This document shows, piece after piece, positions 1 through 12,100 of a stretch of DNA of 64,000 bases. The notes under the pieces were generated by a model. It ran no database searches, was not told the origin of the DNA, and saw nothing but the letters and a program-made list of their open reading frames with translations. Made by a program: the position numbers and the translations under genes. This DNA is from Patagioenas fasciata (taxonomy: Eukaryota > Chordata > Aves > Columbiformes > Columbidae), in assembly GCF_037038585.1 (NCBI RefSeq), contig NC_092520.1:15507001-15571000 (forward strand). Direction: 5' to 3'. Each line of letters begins with the position of its first letter. The first letter of the stretch is position 1.

Positions 1-1325
1 GTCTTCTATGCAGTCAGCAGTAAACAGAGAAATCCACTTTGACCCAAACACCATATAAAGGTGTAAGCAGAGGTGTGAGCCCTGCTTTTAGCTCATCTAG
101 CACCACATGATCACACAGTCCTCACCTGGTGCAGCCAGTTGACTAAGGACAGGACCAAAATTTGCTTACATCTGCCTGTAGCCTTTTTTCTTCTTTCATG
201 CTCAAAGTATACAAGTCACAAGGCCAGTAAGGATGGCATCCACCTATGGAACCAGATTCTGGATGTGAAAGAATAATTTTGGATACCAATGTTAAAAATT
301 AGTTTCTTGCTTTTCACCTTGATGATGATTTTTAGAGTCCAACTGCTTGCTTACTTATATTAAATAAACTACAGTAAATAGAATATCTAAGTTACTTACA
401 GGATAGTATAGACATCAGGCTACAACAGAATCCCAGCGAAGAATACATGAATCAAATTTCAGTTAAGATGCTACACCTACTGCCTCTCAGATGCTTTGCT
501 TCCAGAGCAAAAGCTAAAGCATGGGGGTACTTCTCTATAGTACACAGACATAGAGAGTGATCTAAAGCCTTTTCATGCTGAGTGGAGCTCCCCAAAGCTG
601 TCAAGAAGAAATGTGAGGCAAGGAGCTGTCTGAAGTTTCACCCATCCAGAGATAGACACTGTGAATCCAGACTGCAGGAACCTAACATCTAACTTTCCCA
701 CTTTGTAGGCAAATGCTTAGGTTACTAAGATATATATACAAAACTGGAAGTCTTCATCACCTTGCTGTGATTTTTAAGCTGTCGTATCTATTGCTTCATG
801 TAGAACACTGAGCAGCCTTCCTCTGCTTAGTCACTTGTACTGTATCAATACATCCGGGATCTGTGAGCTTTTTGTCTGAGTGTCTGTAACTCACATGGTT
901 TTATGCATCTACTTCTTCAGGTAAATGCTATTTTGAGCATATCATAAGGCAGAATCACAGCTGACAGGGAATATTCAGATTCAACAGAGACATACCCAGG
1001 AGGCCCAAGCAAACACAGTGTAAGAATTACTAAACATGGTTTTTAATTTCAGCCCTGAACTTTGCTCTTTGAAGCTTCTCCAAACCAGTTGGAGCTAGTT
1101 CAAGTACTAAAAAGACTACAGTTTTTTCAGGAAATATTATTGATCTGTAATTATTGATTACAATCTGAAACACTGATAGGAATGCGTATGTGAGTAGACC
1201 TTTGTGCTCAGAAACCCATGTCTCAGGATAAAATTATCTGTACATACTAAATTATATGGTTTGGCTTCTAAACTATGATTTTGGCTAGTTACTCTGCTCC
1301 CCTGACAATGTTAACTTGCAGTTAC

Positions 1326-1346
1326 AAAAAAAAAAAAAAAAAAAAA
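1326..1346 (+). repeat. Poly(A) tract, A21
   Basis: An uninterrupted run of 21 A, followed about 150 bases later by a TTTG microsatellite at 1495-1516. No polyadenylation signal or coding remnant precedes it, so it is read as a simple repeat and not the tail of a retrocopy. Confidence 0.9.
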
Positions 1347-1494
1347 TCCAAACAACAAAACGAACAGAACGCACTGGCAGCTACATCATTTAACAATCAG
1401 TTAACACCACAGAGATCATATTCCAGACAGAGAGACCAGTATCACTTTCAGCTTATATATACAAGGAATTATGAAACTTAGACATATTTCCCTG

Positions 1495-1516
1495 TTTTGT
1501 TTGTTTGTTTGTTTTT
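1495..1516 (+). repeat. TTTG tetranucleotide microsatellite
   Basis: About five tandem copies of TTTG ending in a short T run. A simple repeat, likely to vary in length between individuals. Confidence 0.85.
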
Positions 1517-4500
1517 AATTTAGCACTGTTAGCCAATATAAACATAGGATCTAGAATCTAAATTTAATAAGGAGAAACTGAAAACTTTTAATAGCATTTA
1601 TCCTAGCAAGTTACTGGGAACCTTAACAACTCCCATGAAGAAACCAGTGGGAAACTTTGATAAAACAAGATCCTTAGAGAAGCTAAACCAAATTCAAATA
1701 CTCTGTAAATAATTGCTCAAGTCTTCTATGCTATTACTATTTTCTGTGCTATATAGGTACAGAGCTAATCTTGTACCCTTGAACAGTTCAAGTGGACTTA
1801 AAAGCATCACTATCCTTGCATTCTTTGGCTATAATCCCCCACTCTCTCAAGGGACAGCAGCAGTTTGCAGAAGACAGAGCAATCCCACACAGCTCCTATA
1901 TATGCTCTTTTCCCATAATTGTGTACATTGAGGCAGAAGAAATAACAAGGAAGCTGGCAGAGTCTCTGTTCTAAAATATTCCCCTGTGGACAACACACCC
2001 TCACGGTCCTTCTCGGCATTAACCGCTAAATTAACAGCATCTAACAGAGGTCGGTAGAGCCACAACGCTGAGTAGGTGTGTATGTATGAGTGCAGTGCAG
2101 TCACTAAACCAACACACATCTCTGCCCTTCCCAGGCAACCCAGCTAACAGGTCCAGGGTAAGGATATGCCCCAGGCATCCTCTGGAGTCAGGGAAGGGTC
2201 ATTGATTGGAAATTACAGCTGAGTGTTTACATTTCAGATGAAGGAGAAATCTACAATAATTGATCTGACCTCATTAACGCCTAAGATTTCAGGACAAGCT
2301 TAGAATAACAAACAAAGAAACGGATGAAACAGGACAAAGCTCCCCAGGGTAGAGAAAAAAAGGTATCTCACTTTTCAGTCAGCTCTTCACAGCTAGTGAT
2401 AACATCAGGGTAACTCATTTACTAGAGCCTTCTACTTAAGGGACTGGTGTTTGTACCTACTTAGGTGTCTAAAGGAGTTCTCATTTAGCATAGTCCACCC
2501 TCTTCTAGCACACTGTAACTTTCAAGAAAGAAGCTTTTCCGTAAATCTAGGCTTCTCCCCCGTTCCGTTCATCTTTTGAAATCCTGAAGCCTTGTGTTTC
2601 TACTAGGGCCTGTACTAGAAACTTTCAGGAAAAAAAAAAAAAAAAAGAGAGAGACAAAGACAGTTATTTCTCACAATAAAGCTTGGACTTTCTATGATTC
2701 CCAAATGTATCTTCAAATCCCTTGTATTCTTCAGAAAACTACAAATTACGGGGTTCCACCTAACCCCAACACAAAGCACATATTGAGACTTACCTTTACA
2801 TCAGGATTTTTTTGTTAGTTAACCTATCTACAGATGTGCCAAATCATTCATTTAACAGATCCTGTTCAGATGCAGCCACAAATGCTCATTTTCTCTGTCA
2901 GTGGAAGATAATGTAGGGTTGTGTTTACATCTAATCACTTATCACTTTTTGAAACAAAAATCATTCTTAATGCATCTATCTTCCTTAGAAGTGTTTGTTC
3001 TGAGAAAAAGGAATGGCAGTATCTGTGAACTAGTGGGATTTTTACATGGTATTCAATACACCGTATGCTGAGAAATTCACAGTTCATCTAAGAAAGATGT
3101 GGATTATTTTGAGAAGCACATGGAACCTGTTAAATAGATAATGTTAAGTTACCTGGAGGGAAGATGTCAGGCTGGAGGGAAGTTCATAGTAAATGTTACT
3201 AAGTACATTACTAGTATTGGTCTCAATATTTCTGCTCGTGAACCTGATACCAAAAGCAGCAATGGGGTTACGGAAATTCTGAAGATGAGAACATTATAAA
3301 GTAAGAAATGAGATATCCTGATTACCAGAAAAATTGCTCTGAAATAAAATGTTAAGTACACATAACAAACATTTCTGCTTTAACTTCGGCATCTGTTGGT
3401 TGAAAGCAGAGGGAAAAAAAATCAAAGTGAATTAGTGAACCCATAGAAATAATTTGGCCACGAAACAGACAAATATAATGTTAATCGAAGGTATTTCTAG
3501 TGCAACAGTGTAGTCACTGACGTGGCTGAACAAGGTCCTGTGCAGAATTTCAATAACACATGATCAAGTATTTTATTTCGTGACAGAAAGCTTTGATTAA
3601 TTTAGATATTGTATGGAAGGTTTGGAGATTACATTATTGCATTCTATAACTACATAAAAAAATAAATATGTAGAAGACAGTCTTTTTGGCTACAGATGAC
3701 ATTGAAGGAAGAACAAGTGTGCCTGAAATAACTCTACAAATACACATAGGCCAAAAATTAGGTTTTCAATAATCAGAACAATTCGATTTGGAACATCCTT
3801 CCAGTAGTTCAACTCAACTTTAAATGAAGCTTATTAGTTTACAAGTGAGATTACATGCTACTACCTGTAGAGGAAGGAAACAAACTTGTTAATCTAAAAG
3901 TATTTTCCAGCCTTATTCTTCCTGTCATTAGAAAAATAATTTGTCTCAGGCAAAATGTTGATAAGCAGAGTTTTGCAATCACTGTGAATTAAGAGTCTTT
4001 AATAGGTCTATTAATACCAACATTGACAGCTAGCACAGAGATTGTCTTGTGGGTAGGAAGTTTCAGCCTTGTAAAAACAGAGAATTATCATATATTTTTC
4101 TGCATGTGATACAGTTAGAAATTACAGCCTCTTTTCTGCACTTCTGACAGTCACAAAAATACATTGTGAAAACTAAGAAAGGAGTTTCGGCAAATGGTTA
4201 AGCAGCACGAAGAGCACAAATTATGCTAAGGAACTACAACATGCAACAGCTTTGAGCCTTCCTCTGCTTTCGTGTTTAACTGTAAATATGGAGACTGTGA
4301 TTGATGTGGTAGCAGGAGTGTGTGCGCAGCTAACAGAGAAACATCACTGCCTTCTTTTTTGTCCTGAAGTACTGTTATTTTTATGGCCAGTCTTGACGGT
4401 TGTTTCCAACGGAGTTATTGCTGGCTTGAAGGTGTGTTTACAGACAGCTCTCCTCAAACCCTGCACGTACATTTGTATACATACTTGCATACTGACAGGG

Positions 4501-5249
4501 TACGTCTGGAAAAAACTGCTCCAGATAAACACAGAAGAATCATCCAAACTGCTTCTGTTTACTGAGATAAACCCACTCATGTACTTAGAAAAACACAACT
4601 TTCCTATAGTAACCAGGCTTTCAGCTTCTTGAAGCTCCTCTCCAGGATGTATTTGGCACAGCTGTATCCCCCATAGCAGCCAAGTGCCACGGCAGAACAT
4701 GGACGTCCCTGTCTTTTAGTACTTCCCTGGTCTCCATCTCCCTCTCTCTTGCTCCTTTATGCTACCCTACCGCCTCCTCTCACCATCCAGCTCCCCTGGA
4801 GCAGTGCCCTGGCACAAGGCACACACACACACATCAGCCAGGCCGCCAGGGCCGTGCTGGGCTCTTATGGAAGATCCCCAGGAGTGCCTGGGCGGGCTGG
4901 CTGGCTCTGGCCCCGGCCCCGCTGCTCCTCCAGCTGCAGCTCCCGTCCGCAGCAGGGTGGGCTGCTCTCCTCCACACCCGCCTCTCACATAAACCGATCT
5001 TCTCCAAGCACACGGTTTTAAATCCCCTGAGGTGGATCCTCACTCCCTGCCCTCCTCTGGGCCTTCCAAAGCCCCAGGTAAAGGAACAGACAAGTGGCGG
5101 CCCTCGGGCCCGTGCGGACCCTCACCCCGAGCCAGGTCGCTCCGAGACCGCAGCGCGCTCGCCCGCGCCGCCGCTGGAGGGCAGAGCGCGGAGGGGGCGG
5201 TGGCGGGCGAGGGGCGGGCACTGCCGGGGCCGCATCCCGGCGTGTGAGC

Positions 5250-5303
5250 ATGCCGGGGCGGGAGGAGGGCGTCCTCGGCCAGGCCGGGGGAGGTTCAGGC
5301 TGA
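5250..5303 (+). other. Candidate upstream ORF (17 codons) in the 5' leader
   Basis: An ATG at 5250 opens a short frame of 17 codons ending in TGA at 5301-5303. It overlaps neither the main start codon nor its frame end. It matters only if transcription begins upstream of 5250, which is uncertain because GC boxes lie on both sides of it. If transcribed, it could lower initiation at the ARHGAP42 start. Confidence 0.3.
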
Positions 5304-5388
5304 AGTTAGGGCCGGGGAGAGAGAAAGAGGGAGCGCTGCCGGAAGCGGCGGCGCTGGCGCTGGGAGCCCGCGGAGTTCCGCGGGCAGC

Positions 5389-5394
5389 ATGTAG
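5389..5394 (+). promoter_or_regulatory. Start-stop element (ATG directly followed by TAG) in the likely 5' UTR
   Basis: The sequence ATGTAG sits 237 bases upstream of the ARHGAP42 start codon, inside the CpG island and downstream of the main GC-box cluster. A start codon followed at once by a stop is the shortest possible upstream ORF; such elements are known to stall ribosomes and reduce downstream translation. Its context (C at -1, A at -3, T at +4) is moderate. Whether it is in the mature leader depends on the unmapped transcription start. Confidence 0.4.
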
Positions 5395-5625
5395 CTGGTG
5401 ACAGCCGTCCGAGCGCGCCGCCTCCGCCGGAGCCGTCGTCTCGTTCGCTGAGGGGCCGGTGCAGCGGATCGGGAGCTTCGCCGGGGAGGCGGAGGGGGCG
5501 GCAGCCGCGCCTCGCTTCGCCTCTCCCCCACTGTCCCCTCTGCCCTCGACGCCGTCTCTCGGCTCAGCGCTCCCTCAGCCCGCCGCCCCTTCGCCGCCGG
5601 CCGGGGGGCTGCGGCCGCCGCTGCC

Positions 5626-5779
5626 ATGGGGCTGCCCACGCTGGAGTTCAGCGACTCCTACTTGGACAGCCCGGATTTCAGGGAGCGCCTGAAGTGTCAC
5701 GAGATCGAGCTGGAGAGGACCAACAAGTTCATCAAAGAGCTGATTAAGGACGGCAGCCTCCTCATCGGGGCCCTGCGGA
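5626..5779 (+). CDS. ARHGAP42: ARHGAP42 (GRAF3) coding exon 1, residues 1-51 plus one base
   Basis: This exon starts a RhoGAP of the GRAF/oligophrenin family, which binds curved membrane through a BAR domain and switches off Rho GTPases at the cell cortex and in smooth muscle. The ATG at 5626 has a strong Kozak context (G at -3, G at +4). The protein opens [10 protein letters not shown], followed by the family block [10 protein letters not shown] and then [14 protein letters not shown], the N-terminal helix of the BAR domain. The stretch SLLIGALR after KDG is the ARHGAP42 form; ARHGAP26 and ARHGAP10 differ here (KSLISAL, KNLISA), and OPHN1 differs at several sites. The exon ends one base into codon 52, and the donor is gtgagt at 5780. 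The exon lies inside a CpG island, as expected for a first exon. The 5' UTR is contiguous upstream but its start is not defined. Confidence 0.95.
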
Positions 5780-7055
5780 GTGAGTGGAGCCGGGGGCGGC
5801 GGGCAGGGGAAGGGGCTTCTTTTGTTTGAATGGGCGCCGGGAGCGGGCTCCCCTGCCGGCAGCCGCTGAAAAGCGCCTCGTAAACTTTCTCCCCCGCTCC
5901 CACCCCGCCGCTCTGCCTCGCCTTGCCTGCGGCGGGGCTGGGTGGGTGTCCTGGGGGAGCGGGGGCGGCGCGGGGCCCTGCCCCGGCCTGCGGGCCCGGC
6001 CGCGCCCTCCCCGGCGGGACGAGCGGGCAACGCGGGGGCCGCGGCTGCCGGGGGCGCGTCCGGCCCAGGCGGCCCCGCCTGGGGACGGCGAAGAGCCCGG
6101 GCTGGGGGCCGAAAGTAGCGATGGAGGTCGCTGGATGGAGTGGGCGCATAAGCGCTACCCGCGGTCTCTCTCTGGGACGCTGGCTGCTAGTGAGACATCT
6201 TCAGATAATCGAGATGCCCATAATAAACGGGCAAAGCAAGACACTAAAGTGGGTTTTTCTGAAGAAAGTTTATATCTCACCCCCGCCCCCCTTCATGTAT
6301 TAGTTTAGCTTCTATGTATTCTGAATGATTATGAAAGCGGAGATAAGGGTGGACCGTTTTGTGCTTTTAAAGCTCGGTGAGTTGAGCACTGACAGCTCCC
6401 GCCCCCCCCCGCTTTGAAGAGCTTAAAGTGAAAACTAGGAATTGCCATGAGCATTGCTAGACCTGGCTTGCCCTCATCTACTCTAACTCCTGGCCACCTA
6501 CTTCTTGCCTTTAGTCGCTTTGGATCTCTCTTAGCTGTTGCCTAGAGCTTTACTTCAGGTAGAATAGAGAAACAACTTGGAGCTTCTTGTGCTGCAACAT
6601 GTTGAAGGAAAGTAATAGCTTCAGTCCTTAAAAATATCTGCCACATTTACATGATATGCTGGTTTTTGTAGACTGAAGGGTAGCAGTATTGCTCTGTATG
6701 TGGACAGGGAACAGGTGTTAATCCTCTGTGCTCACAGGGAACCTGATGATGCTAACCTGAAGTCTAGAAGTTTGTCCATTTACCTGGGACGGGAGGTCAA
6801 ATTCTGAATATCTTGTTTGGCCAACAGTAGGATTGAATGTTAATTGTACTTGTTCATGCATCAGCTGTACATAGTTTATTTACAGCACTGCATTTACATA
6901 AAGCAGCTACTGGCTTTTTGAGTCTTTTTCATACAAGTGTATGCATTTCTGGGGACAACTCTGTTTTAGTGTGTAGCTGTATACAAATCTAGCATCTTAT
7001 GTGAACTTGTATTATATTCAATAAATTCCCATATCTGTGTCCATAGAAAATGTGA

Positions 7056-7076
7056 ATATATATATATGTATATATA
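7056..7076 (+). repeat. TA-rich microsatellite
   Basis: Alternating TA units with a single G interruption, about 20 bases long, in intron 1. Confidence 0.8.
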
Positions 7077-8003
7077 AAATCTAAAAACTTAATAATACAT
7101 TTTTCTTTCCAAAGCAAGAAAGTTTGTTTTTTAGTTGTACTTTAGGTCTTTCTCTGTGCTAAAAAGTTTTCTACATAAACCAGGAAGTTTGAGGTTGCTT
7201 TAAGTAGTAAAAATTTAGGCTTAGTAAAACTTATTATTCCATACCTGATCCTGTGAGGTGGTGTTCACAAACAGCAGTGACAGGTTAGGATACCACATGG
7301 GTACATTTTTGGCCTGGGCTAGCACTGGAAATTTGTTCCAGATCAAATATACACAAATACAATTTTTCTTAAGTTGTCGAAGACAGACTGCTGTAGAAGG
7401 AATATTATTCTTGAGAAGTTTTTTAGGCCTTGATTCTGAAGTGAGTAATCCCATTACTTTTGTGAAGGCTGCTTGTGAGTCCTTACTAGATTTAGACCTT
7501 GTTATCTACATGTTCAACAATTCTCTCCCTCTTCAAAGAGAAGCAATATTTCTCTCAAGTAACGACTACTAAACTTGCAAGTTCTCCTGAGTTTTAAAAC
7601 TTTTTAGTTCAAATATTACTGGGTTTGTCACAATGCTTATTGTGTTCTATTTGCAACTTCAAGATGCTGTATGCTATAATGTCATTTAGCAAAATCAGGC
7701 CTGCTCTGGTGTAGTAAGAAATATTTCTTTTCCATTTCAAATCCCTTAGTTTTGTGACTGTACCTTCCACAGAGTACTGCCTCAGCCCCTGTGTTAGGAC
7801 AACTGGCAAAATATCTGGATTTTTCTCAACAAAATAGAAATCCTAGCTTTATACTGTACAGACTCAGGTGTAGGTGCTGCAAGGACAGTGTACCTGTTAT
7901 GGCAAGTAGCACTATTGTGTATTTCCTAGAATAGAGAACTTTTGACTCATTAAAGCACACTTAACTACTCCTACTCAGCTTTCAAATCAGTGGAGTGTGG
8001 GTC

Positions 8004-8023
8004 TTTTTTTTTTTTTTTTTTTT
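8004..8023 (+). repeat. Poly(T) tract, T20
   Basis: An uninterrupted 20-base T run in intron 1, read as a simple repeat. No retrocopy can be recognised on the complementary strand upstream of the corresponding A run. Confidence 0.85.
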
Positions 8024-10197
8024 CTTTTTAAGTTGTCTTTGAAGATTTAATCAAGCAGCAGAGGAAGTAGTTTATTTTGATGATGGACTCTTATAATTTG
8101 GTCTTTGAATACTTAATAACCTACAAGCCCTGAAGAACAACAGGCATTATTTGCAATGTGTAATCTCTTTAGGTGATCTAGGAACTTTCATTTACATGTT
8201 GGTTTTGAGTGTCAGTTCTATTGGGGGAAAACTTTACACTGTGCTGCAGAGTTTCAGTGAAGATGAGTTTTGAAACATGTCCTTCCTGACCGTGTTTAGA
8301 AAAGAGACAGTGAAGCTGACTTAATGTACTTAGAAAATACTATAATCTTTTAAAATTACCTAAATGTAAGATATCATATGAAACGGCAGTGCGTACATGT
8401 TTATTTCAGATAGAATTAAACTTTATATTACAAAAGTTACAAGATATTAATTTGTGCACAATCCAGTATGTAAGAAGTTACTGTAAAAATTCAGTGTTTA
8501 TAAATACGTGACGGAAGATTCTGCAAAAATTGAAGGTAGAACAAATACACTTAATGTAGTAAGCAAACATTTTGCATTTTAATTGTTGGAGTGTTCCCAA
8601 GATAAGGTCAGACTTTATTTTAATGTAGTTTTGCTACGTTCATTCTAAAGAATGCTGCTTTCCAAAGTAGTGTGTAGAGCTGTAATATTGTGCTCCATGA
8701 AGCAGCTGTTGACTACTGTGAATGCAGCAAAAACTGGTAATACTAGGATTGATATAAAATCCTCATCATCTTTTCCTAGTGTTTTTTGGTTTTGTTTTTT
8801 TTTTTTTCAATGTTTTCTTCTCTTCCTAAATGTGTAAGACTGTGGGAGTACCCTAGAAGAGCACCAATTACATAGTCCAGTTTAGTTAGGTGTTAGCATT
8901 ATGTTAGTAGTATCTTTGTGCTTCCTTCTGCCGTGTCCTACAATTAGTATTTGCAGTGAAAGACTACATTTTCTTTTTCAAATAACTGAGGTGCAAAATA
9001 CATTACTATCTCTTGAAAGGCTTAGTTTATGTCTGTGGTAGATGTTCCTATTACATTAAAAAGTTGTCTTTCAACCAACATTTAACACTATGTGTAGACA
9101 GAATTAAATAGGACCATATAGTTTTCTTTAGTGTACCTGGAGGTGGATTTCTAAGAAAAACTGGTCCTCTGGTACAACAGGCCGCCTTGATTATTAGGTA
9201 ACTCTTAATTTCATAAGTTCTTCAGATGCCTGGTTTAACAGATCCTTCAGATACATGTTTAAAATGTGTACATGTATGCTTATATACTTCACATAGTGAG
9301 GTCTACCTGTAGCTGGACTCCTGAAGCAGAATTGGAATATTTTCTTCTTACTGATTCCATCTTTTTTTCAGTTAAAACATCAAGTCTGTTTTTCCTGTAC
9401 TTTTTGCTAGTAGTGTACTTTGCAATTTCGTTGTAATTGCCTTGCAAAGAAGCATCCTACTCACAATCATGTGGATTATAGAGGACATTTCATTATAGAA
9501 ATACTTGTATGCTTTCAATTTTTGTAATAGGCCTACTGTTCTGCGAGAGTTAATGAATATTGTATTCAGCAATCAAAAAAAGTAACAAGCATATTGCTGT
9601 GCAGAAGCGTTCAGTTTTCTCTCTGACTTTTGAGGCCTTCTCTCTACATCTTAAGTCCTACTTTAGCAACAAGTTCATGTATTCAAAGGTGAGAACTCCA
9701 TAAGTTTTCGTTAAAATGGTTGAAAGTTCGGTGCATTTGCAGCTGTTTTCAGTAATGGTTTACTTTTTAAAGTGTTCTAAGATGGTGTAAACAGTAATGT
9801 AGTTTACAGTAATGCAGAGATATGGTATAATATAAATAAGATTTAACAGGTATCTTTACAAATTTATAATTTAGTAGCAATCATCAGTACTTTAATTTTG
9901 CTACCTAACGCATGGAGAAACAGGCACAAGATCGAAATACCATCTTTTATAGGGGGTGTGAAGGGGTATGTTTTTACCAGGGTTTTACAGAAATTCTACA
10001 CAGAAAAGACTGCCTTGAAACTGTTTTGACATATAGTTTTCAGGGATAATTTTCTGCTCCTCTCATAAACTTAATTATAAAAATACAGTGATGAGCCTGG
10101 CTATATATAGAAATTTTGGGGGTTAGCTGGCTGGAAGAAAAAAAAAACTAAAGACAAAATTACAGCGTAAGAACTTATCTTGTTTTCTCTCTTGGGA

Positions 10198-10230
10198 TTT
10201 TTTTTTTTTTTTAAATGTAACCCCCCCCCC
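10198..10230 (+). repeat. T15 and C10 homopolymer pair
   Basis: A T15 run (10198-10212) is followed eight bases later by a C10 run (10221-10230). The complementary strand carries a G10 run. A simple repeat in intron 1, prone to length error in sequencing. Confidence 0.85.
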
Positions 10231-11744
10231 TTTGTATCTTTCCAGAAAGATGCATTTTCCAAGATACCTTTGCCTCACATATTTTAATGAGATTAAATCT
10301 TTACAATGTCTTTTCCAGATTACAACTGGAGCAAGACTGAGTTCATTGAATAATAACAAAGGAAAATGATTGCTACCAAACTTATTAATCTGGATTCTGA
10401 ATAAAGCAACTACTTTTTCATATTCGCCATGTGATACTATGATGACAAACATGGAATTATTGAAGTATAGCTTGCTAGAGACAACTTCAGAAACAACTTG
10501 CATTGCGTTTGAAAATGGATTGCTTTTTGTTGTTTTAGTCATAAAATACAAAAAGGCATAACTTGCCTTTCATGTTGTGGTTGGGTGAGAGGCAGGGCAC
10601 TACAACAGGTTACATTTCATAGTCTCTAAATAAATGATTCCGTTACCAATGAGGAAAAAATTCACACTAAAAGGAAGTTGAAAGTGAGTAATTTGCATTA
10701 ATGTTTTGAAGTCATCTGCTCTTGTGCTGTCGTGTTACTTCTGATGGGCATTTGTTCTGCCCTGCTCAATTTCTGCTGATGTCTGAGTTATCTATGGATT
10801 ATGGACATAATTTTCAAAAACAATTCCAGCAGATTTCAACCTTTCATGCAAAGATGCCAATGATATACTGGTTCTTCGGCAGAGAAGGAGCATATTTGCT
10901 TCCTCTACTGTTTAAAGCAGCTGCAGCCTGTGTGTTATTTTTTTAACCAAATCTGCATGGAGATAACAAATACTAGAATGCAGTGGACTATTCCAGAGCA
11001 CAGTATTTTCTGTCCATCACATGATGTTTCATTTTGAACCAAGGATCCCTGCAAGTTAATTCCCATACTGTCAGTAATGACTGCTGTGTTAATAAAGTCC
11101 TTGAATGACTCAACATGGGTGTTCTTGTGCCTTAATATTGAAACAAGTATTCTTTAGAGAAATTTTGTAATTAGATGATGTTGGGTTACCAAAGGAGTGG
11201 GTTTGAGTTTCAGATGCCATATGAAATGATGTCTCTGCTTTAATGAAATATTGCACAGTTTTTTAAATTAGGATTATCAGACTTTTAAACTGATTTTTGA
11301 AAAGGTCATATGTAATCGTTTCCTAATTGGCCAGTTGGCTTGTTGTCTACTATAAACTTCATTTGCTATGAATAAGATAAATGAATTCTATTAATAAGAG
11401 ACCAGCTGCTTCATGAATATTGTCTTTACTACAATGGAAAATATGATGCTGTGGTCACTGAACTCGTACAGATCTCTTGGGTTTTTGTGGGCAGAAGTAC
11501 TACAGCAACTTGCAGTTTCCTGTAATAGTAAATAACTTTGTATTCATCCTGTGTGAAAAATAGAGTGGACAATACAGCCCTTCTTACTACTGAATGATAT
11601 GCAAATCAGTGCTATGTCTTTGCTGTTTTAGTTTTTTCCTGTTGTCTCAAAATTGTAATTATAAAAAACTTTGGAACCTAGGAGAATTGGGTATTTAAGA
11701 CTATCGAGGATTTCCTTTGTTAAATCCAGTCTCTTGCTAGTGTT

Positions 11745-12100
11745 ACATCATGTAACCCCTACATATCAAACTCCATTTGAAAAAATTTTATCCTTACTAG
11801 TTTTGCTGGAAGGCAGTTCTAGAACCTTGTTACTCTGAGGGTTGAGTAACTAATTAAAAATAAATTTATTGTGGAAATTCAAACTTGTTTATGCTCATTT
11901 TCCTTTCACTCAACATTTCTGCACTGTTGTTTACTTGGATTTGCTTGGGGAATAATCACATCCTTTTGCTAGACTGAACAAGCTGTTCTCATCCTCTTTT
12001 AAGAGCTTCTCTAGTTTCTTGGTCAGTTCAGTAGCTCTTTTCTAAGCCTTTTTGAATTTCCTTTTAAATATTCAGGAGATCAGAAGTAAATGTACAGGAA
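11745..12100 (-). mobile_element. Ancient CR1 LINE fragment (3' region of ORF2)
   Basis: Read on the + strand, the segment follows, with many gaps, the reverse complement of the conserved CR1 ORF2 3' region shared by birds, crocodiles and turtles. Matching blocks are GGAAGGCAGTTCTAGAACCT, then TACTCTGAGGGTT, then TTTGCTAGACTGAACAAGC, then the 'GAGATCAGAAGT' block near 12076 that corresponds to GGAGACCAGAACT in better-kept copies. The element therefore runs on the minus strand. Divergence is high, which marks an old insertion predating the avian-specific CR1 burst. It encodes nothing intact. The boundaries are approximate. Confidence 0.6.

Larger units (their letters stand above)
1..5080. other. 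Upstream flank, no supported gene
   Basis: This is AT-rich non-coding sequence for the first 4.7 kb that becomes GC-rich from about 4,780 as it approaches the promoter. The longest open frame (4252-4632, 126 codons, +) has no recognisable domain and no conserved-looking composition, and is best read as chance. Simple-sequence tracts are the only clear structure: an A21 run at 1326-1346, a TTTG repeat at 1495-1516, an A17 run at 2630-2646 and a short CA repeat near 4822-4834. I recognise no CR1 copy, RNA gene or exon here. A divergent transcript from the CpG island is possible but nothing in the sequence proves it. Confidence 0.6.
5085..6170 (+). promoter_or_regulatory. CpG-island promoter of ARHGAP42
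   Basis: About 1.1 kb of very GC- and CpG-rich sequence spans the 5' leader, coding exon 1 and the first 400 bases of intron 1, in sharp contrast to the AT-rich flanks. Sp1-type GC boxes are visible at 5194-5200, 5211-5218, 5255-5262 and around 5494-5501. No TATA box is seen in the few hundred bases before the start codon, so this looks like a dispersed-initiation, TATA-less promoter. The exact transcription start cannot be read from sequence; the GC-box cluster suggests it lies roughly between 5270 and 5480. Such an island normally marks the 5' end of a broadly expressed vertebrate gene, which fits the exon found inside it. Confidence 0.88.

Noticed and set aside
4252..4632. 126-codon open frame upstream of the promoter, + strand
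   Set aside because: No recognisable domain, no splice or promoter context, and an overlapping 118-codon frame on the other strand; length is within chance for 64 kb.
5295..6149. Several 114-174 codon frames around exon 1 on both strands
   Set aside because: Shadows of CpG-island composition (Pro/Arg/Ala/Gly-rich); only the frame starting at 5626 has family support.
10123..10551. 142-codon open frame, minus strand
   Set aside because: Its length comes partly from reading through A/T homopolymers (runs of Lys and Phe); no family resemblance.
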